A stretch of DNA of 64,000 bases from Planococcus circulans (GTDB taxonomy: Bacteria; Bacillota; Bacilli; Bacillales_A; Planococcaceae). Under the pieces are notes generated by a model. That model did not search any database. It was not told the DNA's origin and saw nothing but the letters and a program-made list of their open reading frames with translations. The position numbers were made by a program, and so were the translations under genes. This document shows positions 59,117 through 64,000 of this stretch, piece after piece. Where the stretch lies: contig NZ_JAIQCL010000003.1 of the NCBI RefSeq assembly GCF_020023385.1, positions 246,972-310,971 of the forward strand. The letters run 5' to 3'. The first letter of the stretch is position 1, and each line of letters opens with the position of its first letter.

Positions 59117-60448
59117 ATGAATAGAGAAAAAGAAATTCAAGAATTGATGGAATTAGATAAAAAACACTTTTTACATCCCACTTCGCCAATTGGCCAACAA
59201 CAGGAAAAAGGGGCTTCGTTTATTTTTACTGAAGGAAAAGGTATCTATTTAACGGATATGAGTGGCAGGACGCTAATTGATGGCATGTCCTCACTTTGGA
59301 ATGTCAATATCGGACATGGCCGCGAGGAAATCGGGGAAGTAGCTGCTGCCCAAATGAAGAAACTGGCTTTCAGTTCTTGCTTTGCGACTTTCAGCAATGA
59401 ACCGGCAATCCGTTTAGCTGCAAAACTTGCAGAAATTGCTCCAGGAAACTTGTCGTCGACCTTTTTCACTTCAGGCGGTTCTGAAGCGAACGATACGGCT
59501 TATAAGCTCGCACGCCATTACTGGGTTTTGAAAGGCCAGCCGAATCGCCAAAAGATTATTTCACGGACCAAGTCTTATCATGGTGTATCGATGGGAGCCA
59601 CGAGTGCAACCGGGTTAAAACCGTTTCGGGATTTTACAACGTCCATCGCACCTGACTTCCATTACGCAGAAAACTTTTCAACGGAGTCTTTGCGGGCAGT
59701 GATTGAACGTGAAGGTGCGGATACGGTCGCAGCTTTTGTGGCAGAACCTGTCCAAGGGGCTGGCGGTGTCCACATCGCTCCTGAAGGATATTTTAAAGAG
59801 GTACGCAGCATCTGTGACGAGCATGGAATTTTGTTCATCACCGATGAGGTGATTACCGGATTCGGACGTACGGGAACCTACTTCGGTATTGAACATTATG
59901 ATGTCGTTCCGGATATGATGTGCTTTGCCAAAGGAGTTACAAGCGGTTACGCGCAATTAGGGGGCGTCATGATTTCCGAGCCTCTCCATAAAGAATTTAC
60001 TGAACTGTCAACAGGCACGCTGTTACACGGCTACACATACAGCGGCCATGCAATGGCTTGTGCAGTTGCGTTGAAGAACATTGAAATTATTGAACGTGAA
60101 AATTTAGTCGCCAACTCCAAGGAAATGGGCAAAGTGATGCTCGAAGAATTCGTCAAGCTTCAACAGCAGCATGACATTATCGGAGAAGTACGGACGCTCG
60201 GTCTGATCGGGGCAATTGAAGTGGTTAAAGATAAAAAGACAAACGAGAGATTCGAATCGCCAATCGTTCCCCAGCTTGTAGCCGAAGCAGCCAAGAGAGG
60301 CCTGATTTTCCGTTCGGTCATATTTGATGGCCAGGATACACTCGTATTCGCGCCGCCATTGACCATTACTCAAGAAGAAGTGGTTGCGATGACTAATATT
60401 ATCCATGAAACTTTTACTGCTGTTGAAAATAATCTTGTAAAAATATAA
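59117..60448 (+). CDS. class III aminotransferase (omega-amino acid type)
   Basis: 443-residue PLP-dependent transaminase. TSGGSEANDTAYKLARHYW near residue 117, SYHGVSMGATSATG near 154, FITDEVITGFGRTG near 237 with the PLP-binding Asp, and the Schiff-base Lys in CFAKGVTSGYAQLGG near 275. This branch uses pyruvate or 2-oxoglutarate to transaminate beta-alanine, GABA, taurine, polyamines or aromatic amines. The ATG at 59117 is preferred to the TTG one codon earlier. First gene of a sigma-54 operon with the aldehyde dehydrogenase, which should oxidise its semialdehyde product. Confidence 0.93.
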   Translation: MNREKEIQELMELDKKHFLHPTSPIGQQQEKGASFIFTEGKGIYLTDMSGRTLIDGMSSLWNVNIGHGREEIGEVAAAQMKKLAFSSCFATFSNEPAIRLAAKLAEIAPGNLSSTFFTSGGSEANDTAYKLARHYWVLKGQPNRQKIISRTKSYHGVSMGATSATGLKPFRDFTTSIAPDFHYAENFSTESLRAVIEREGADTVAAFVAEPVQGAGGVHIAPEGYFKEVRSICDEHGILFITDEVITGFGRTGTYFGIEHYDVVPDMMCFAKGVTSGYAQLGGVMISEPLHKEFTELSTGTLLHGYTYSGHAMACAVALKNIEIIERENLVANSKEMGKVMLEEFVKLQQQHDIIGEVRTLGLIGAIEVVKDKKTNERFESPIVPQLVAEAAKRGLIFRSVIFDGQDTLVFAPPLTITQEEVVAMTNIIHETFTAVENNLVKI

Positions 60449-60461
60449 GGGGGTAAGTTGC

Positions 60462-61910
60462 ATGTCGCAGATTGAAGCAACCACAGTCAAGAAACAATTA
60501 TTTATAAATGGAGAATGGGTTGAGGCAGACAAATATACGCCTCTTTATTCTCCTTACAGTAATGAAGAAATTGCCCAAGTCGCTTCTGCAACCGCAGAAG
60601 ATGTGGATCGGGCGGTGGATGCGGCATATAAGGCGGCAGAGACGATGGCGGAGCTGCCTGCCCATGAACGTGCTGGAATATTAGAAAACGTAGCAAAGAT
60701 TCTCGAGATACGTGCGGATGAAGCAGCGAGCATTGTTGCAAAAGAAGCAGCCAAGCCGATAAAAACAGCTCGTGCAGAAGTCGACCGAACAATTGCCACA
60801 TACAAATTTGCGGCCGAAGAAGCAAAACGTATACATGGGGAGACGATTCCAATGGATGCTGCTCCGGGTGGGGAGAACCGGATTGCTTATACGGTACGTG
60901 AGCCTTTAGGTGTTATTGGTGCAATTACGCCTTTCAATTTTCCAATGAACTTGGTTGCCCATAAAGTGGGTCCAGCGATTGCTTCTGGAAACACAGTTGT
61001 ATTAAAGCCAGCGGGACAAACACCCCTGTCTTCTCTATTCTTGGCAGAGGTGTTTAAAGAAGCCGGTTTGCCGGCAGGTGCATTAAATGTAGTGACCGGG
61101 AGCGGTGCCGTGATCGGCGAAGCATTGGTCAAGGATGACCGAGTGAAGAAAATTTCGTTTACCGGAAGCCCGGCTGTCGGGATAGGTATTCGCAACAAAG
61201 CCGGTTTAAAACGGGTAACGTTGGAACTGGGTTCAAATGCAGCTGTCATCATCGACAGTGGAATCGATCTCGACAAAATTATCGCCCGCTGTGTGTCTGG
61301 AGCCTTTGCATTTCAAGGTCAAGTTTGTATTTCACTGCAGCGTGCCTATGTTCACGAAGACTTGTATGAAGAGTTCGTGGAGAAAATGGTCGAAGCTACC
61401 AACCGCCTAAAGCTCGGCGATCCACAAGATCCATCAACAGATGTCTCTGCATTGATCAGCTCGAAAGATGTTGAACGTGCGCTTGCCTGGATAGAAGAAG
61501 CGAAACAAGGCGGCGCAACGGTTGCAGCGGGAGGAAAAGCAGAGGGGAATATTCTGTATCCGACTATACTGACTGGAGTGGACGCAGCGTTGAAAGTTTC
61601 CTGCCAGGAAGTATTCGCACCAATCATTGTCATCAATAAAGTGAAATCAGTAGAAGAGGCCATCAGCCAAGTAAATGATTCGCGTTACGGCTTGCAGGCG
61701 GGAATTTACACTGAAAACATCCATACAGCATTGATGGCGACGAAAAAGCTGCATGTTGGGGGCGTTATGGTAAATGACATTCCAACCTTCCGGGTCGATC
61801 ATATGCCATATGGCGGCGTGAAAGAAAGCGGAGTTGGACGTGAAGGCGTTAAATATGCAATTGAGGAAATGACAGAACTTAAGTTGGTTGTCTTTAACCA
61901 AAATTACTGA
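60462..61910 (+). CDS. aldehyde dehydrogenase (semialdehyde dehydrogenase)
   Basis: 482-residue ALDH. The N-terminal arm is followed by TPFNFPMNLVAHKVGPAI near residue 154, FTGSPAVG near 231, the catalytic Glu in LELGSNA near 252, and the catalytic Cys in FAFQGQVCISLQR near 286. ELGSNA with FQGQVCIS belongs to the lactaldehyde/phosphonoacetaldehyde-like branch instead of classical succinate semialdehyde dehydrogenase. It starts 14 bases after the aminotransferase gene with GGGGG upstream, so the pair converts an omega-amino acid through its semialdehyde to an acid. Confidence 0.93.
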   Translation: MSQIEATTVKKQLFINGEWVEADKYTPLYSPYSNEEIAQVASATAEDVDRAVDAAYKAAETMAELPAHERAGILENVAKILEIRADEAASIVAKEAAKPIKTARAEVDRTIATYKFAAEEAKRIHGETIPMDAAPGGENRIAYTVREPLGVIGAITPFNFPMNLVAHKVGPAIASGNTVVLKPAGQTPLSSLFLAEVFKEAGLPAGALNVVTGSGAVIGEALVKDDRVKKISFTGSPAVGIGIRNKAGLKRVTLELGSNAAVIIDSGIDLDKIIARCVSGAFAFQGQVCISLQRAYVHEDLYEEFVEKMVEATNRLKLGDPQDPSTDVSALISSKDVERALAWIEEAKQGGATVAAGGKAEGNILYPTILTGVDAALKVSCQEVFAPIIVINKVKSVEEAISQVNDSRYGLQAGIYTENIHTALMATKKLHVGGVMVNDIPTFRVDHMPYGGVKESGVGREGVKYAIEEMTELKLVVFNQNY

Positions 61911-61953
61911 TTTGAGCGGAGCTTTGTAACGGTGTTGGAATACGGAAATGAAT

Positions 61954-61991
61954 AAAAACAGACAACTCCTTTGTGGATTGTCTGTTTTTTT
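61954..61991 (+). terminator. terminator of the sigma-54 operon
   Basis: AAAACAGACAA pairs with TTGTCTGTTTT (inner TCC/GGA pairs too) and is followed by a T-run. Confidence 0.9.
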
Positions 61992-62093
61992 GGCATGTCC
62001 CGCATGAATAAATAAAACGTATAATTAATAAAATTAAGTAAAAGTCGCCGATGTATACTATTATAAAAGTAATAATATTTTTATAAGGAGTCG

Positions 62094-63449
62094 ATGACAT
62101 TGCAGCTGGAAGTCAATCTCAAACAAAATGTAGCATTAAAAATGACACAAGAAATGCAACAATCGCTGCAGGTTTTACAGATGTCTGCAGTGGAACTGCA
62201 AGCTTGTATAACAGAGAAAGTGTCAGAAAACCCCTTGTTGAATATTGAGTACCAAGATCACCAGATTGGATTTAAAAATATCGAGAAGTTGGTTCTTTTG
62301 AAGAATCAGTCCACTTCAACCAATTCAACTAAACTTAAAAATGAAGACTATACAGATGCACAGAGCCCTGCGAATCAAGGGATTATAGATATAGAAAAAT
62401 ATTTGATGGAACAAATTCCATTCAGTAATTATTTAAGTGAAACTGAACATAAAATGCTTCTCTATTACATCAATAACTTGAATGAATCAGGGTATATAGA
62501 TATTCCTTTAGAAACTGTAGCTGAAAGATACGATGTGGCAGTGGAGTCGGCTGAAAAAGTTCTTCAGCTGCTTCAAACATTTGAGCCAGTAGGTATTGGA
62601 GCAAGAAATTTGAAGGAGTGTCTGCTGATTCAAATTGCACAGAGCTATTCAGCATGCAGTTTGCCTTATCAAATTGTTGAACAGCATTTAGACGATCTAG
62701 CAGAAGGTGCTTTGAAGAAAATAGCAGGTTTATGTGGTAAGTCCAAACTGGAAATTCAGGATGCTGTCGATTATATTAGGACACTCAAACCGAAACCGCT
62801 TCAGGAAATAATCCATGAGGCAATTGAATATGTGATTCCGGATATCATTGTAAATGAAGTCGGAAAAGAGTGGGTAGTGAGCGTGAACAGGCGCCATATT
62901 CCTACCGTATCGATCGATGAATACTACTCGCAGATGATAAAAGAATGCGATTCTAAAACAAAAGAATATTTAAAAGCGAATCTAAAAGACGCCAGTATAT
63001 TAATCCAAGGATTGGAGCAACGGGATAAAACGCTTTATCGGCTAGCGAGATTGCTTGTGGAAATGCAACCCGGATTTTTCGAAAAGGGGATCGCAGCTCT
63101 TAAGCCTATGCGGTTAAAAGACGCAGCAGAGCTATTGGAGGTCCACGAATCGACAATAAGCCGAGCCATTAAAAGCAAATATATCCAAACGCCTTGTGGG
63201 ATATTCGGTATACAAACGCTCTTTATCAAAGGTTTAGTGAACACGGAAGGGACAATAGATTCCACATTCCAAATCAAAGCGAAAATCAAAGAAATCATTC
63301 AATCTGAAGACAGTAAAAAACCATATTCCGATCAAAACCTTGTGGCTATATTGAACAAGGAAAATATTCAAATATCCCGAAGAACAGTAGCGAAATACAG
63401 AGAAGAATTGCTGATAAGCAATTCAACGAAAAGGATCCGCTACAGTTAA
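62094..63449 (+). CDS. rpoN: RNA polymerase sigma-54 factor
   Basis: 451-residue sigma-54 (SigL). The Gln-rich activator-interacting region I is at residues 1-50 (LKMTQEMQQSLQVLQMSAVE). The core-binding region and HTH (KDAAELLEVHESTISRAIKS near 342) follow. The RpoN box lies near 433 (SRRTVAKYREE, where ARRTVAKYRE is usual). AAGGAG is only three bases from the ATG at 62094 but nine from a TTG at 62100, so the shorter start is possible. It directly follows an operon with a sigma-54 promoter and is separately terminated. Confidence 0.96.
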   Translation: MTLQLEVNLKQNVALKMTQEMQQSLQVLQMSAVELQACITEKVSENPLLNIEYQDHQIGFKNIEKLVLLKNQSTSTNSTKLKNEDYTDAQSPANQGIIDIEKYLMEQIPFSNYLSETEHKMLLYYINNLNESGYIDIPLETVAERYDVAVESAEKVLQLLQTFEPVGIGARNLKECLLIQIAQSYSACSLPYQIVEQHLDDLAEGALKKIAGLCGKSKLEIQDAVDYIRTLKPKPLQEIIHEAIEYVIPDIIVNEVGKEWVVSVNRRHIPTVSIDEYYSQMIKECDSKTKEYLKANLKDASILIQGLEQRDKTLYRLARLLVEMQPGFFEKGIAALKPMRLKDAAELLEVHESTISRAIKSKYIQTPCGIFGIQTLFIKGLVNTEGTIDSTFQIKAKIKEIIQSEDSKKPYSDQNLVAILNKENIQISRRTVAKYREELLISNSTKRIRYS

Positions 63450-63483
63450 GATCGACAGATGTAGGAGCATGCAACTTAAAAAG

Positions 63484-63532
63484 AAGGCAACAGATTGAAC
63501 GAATATCCATTCTTCAATCTGTTGCCTTTTTT
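63484..63532. terminator. bidirectional terminator
   Basis: AAGGCAACAGATTGAA pairs perfectly with TTCAATCTGTTGCCTT, with A- and T-runs outside, between rpoN and the convergent partial gene. Confidence 0.93.
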
Positions 63533-63555
63533 ATTGCGGAATTTACAGCAAGAGC

Positions 63556-64000
63556 TTATAAAGTGATATTCAGTTGCTTGCTGAGCCGCTGCAGTTCACT
63601 GTTTACATATTCTTCACTGTAATCGAATCCGATGATGGCCATGATCTTACCAGCTTCATTGTATAGCGGGGCAATACTGCTTTTCCATACGCCATATTCA
63701 TCTTCATACAGAGGTGTAACGCCGCTCTTTCCTTTAAAGGCTTCGTAAATGACTTTCATCACTTCTGGAGGGCCGATATATTCCTCGCCCGGCTCCAGGA
63801 TAAAACCGTCAGATGCAGCAACATGGATCACTTTACCATCTTCCTGCATCTGGAATACGAAGACCCATTTGATGCCACCTTCCTGCTCAAGGATTGTGGT
63901 GAACTTTTGAGAAAGTGGAGCTCGAAGGGCTACACTTTTCGTGTCTTTCATCGCGTTTCGAACTTCTTCAGCAGAAATGGCGACAGCTGTGACGATGGTG
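63556..64000 (-). CDS. partial gene, C-terminal sensory-type domain
   Basis: The frame is open to the right edge, so the 5' end is missing; at least 147 residues are present, beginning TIVTAVAISAEEVRNAM in the window. An ATG at 63951 is internal to the open frame. The visible part resembles a Cache or PAS-like sensor: KWVFVFQMQEDGKVIHVAASDG, GEEYIGP, then VWKSSIAPLYNEAGKIMAIIGFDYS, the usual extracellular-sensor ending, and a short helix at the C-terminus. The family is not identified. Confidence 0.65.
   Translation of the reverse strand, partial: TIVTAVAISAEEVRNAMKDTKSVALRAPLSQKFTTILEQEGGIKWVFVFQMQEDGKVIHVAASDGFILEPGEEYIGPPEVMKVIYEAFKGKSGVTPLYEDEYGVWKSSIAPLYNEAGKIMAIIGFDYSEEYVNSELQRLSKQLNITL

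Noticed and set aside
1-64000. CRISPR array, prophage, rRNA or tRNA genes
   Set aside because: No regularly spaced direct repeats, phage structural or integrase genes, or recognisable structural RNA genes were seen on reading through the window.

Overview
The window is one chromosome segment of a low-to-mid GC Gram-positive bacterium of the order Bacillales. Gene content and protein sequence look like Planococcus, Planomicrobium or another Planococcaceae member; the genus is an inference. Supporting signs are strong purine-rich Shine-Dalgarno sites, GTG and TTG starts, sigma-A promoters with 17-bp spacers, cre-like sites, and close matches to Bacillus systems (HxlR/HxlAB, MhqR/MhqO, the ycb-type glucarate genes, a RocB-like peptidase). 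I found no rRNA, tRNA, CRISPR array, intact insertion sequence or prophage.

Layout. 0-3.3 kb (minus strand): formaldehyde-fixing hxlAB (ribulose monophosphate steps), a cyclase/formamidase, a HAD phosphatase and HxlR. 3.5-7.5 kb: quinone/electrophile stress genes (two FMN reductases, MhqR-like repressor, ring-cleaving dioxygenase) with two clear MhqR operators, then a flavin reductase. 7.5-9.9 kb: a membrane GGDEF-EAL protein, followed by about 0.7 kb without intact genes. 10.6-23.8 kb: a glucarate/galactarate locus with a tripartite tricarboxylate-type transporter (B-A-C order), UxuA-like dehydratase, GarD, KdgD, semialdehyde dehydrogenase, GudD, a GntR/FCD regulator, a permease and a 2-hydroxyacid dehydrogenase. 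Two promoters carry the same 13-bp operator.

24-33 kb: glutathione peroxidase; an IclR-controlled locus with two tandem dimethylargininase-like enzymes, an APC permease and a RocB-like M20 peptidase; a nitrilase and a second hydroxyacid dehydrogenase. 33.4-37.3 kb: a NUDIX hydrolase directly coupled to a PLD-nuclease/DEAD helicase (DUF3427 type), then a DUF4357 protein with a structured leader; this is a defence or repair candidate. 37-44.8 kb: redox and membrane housekeeping genes, and a cluster of DnaA boxes far from any visible dnaA.

45-56 kb: hexuronate and sugar locus. uxaC, a ROK repressor, an AraC regulator, three Gfo/Idh/MocA oxidoreductases with a TIM-barrel epimerase, a GPH-type symporter and an SDR. 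A shared operator upstream of uxaC and of the symporter ties the two ends into one regulon. The oxidoreductase/epimerase block resembles oxidative glycoside-cleavage loci and is the best candidate here for an undescribed catabolic route.

56-64 kb: an RDD protein, a methyltransferase, then a sigma-54 module: enhancer-binding protein, three helically phased activator sites, a -24/-12 promoter, an omega-amino acid aminotransferase, an aldehyde dehydrogenase, and rpoN itself. A partial gene with a sensory-type domain runs off the right edge.
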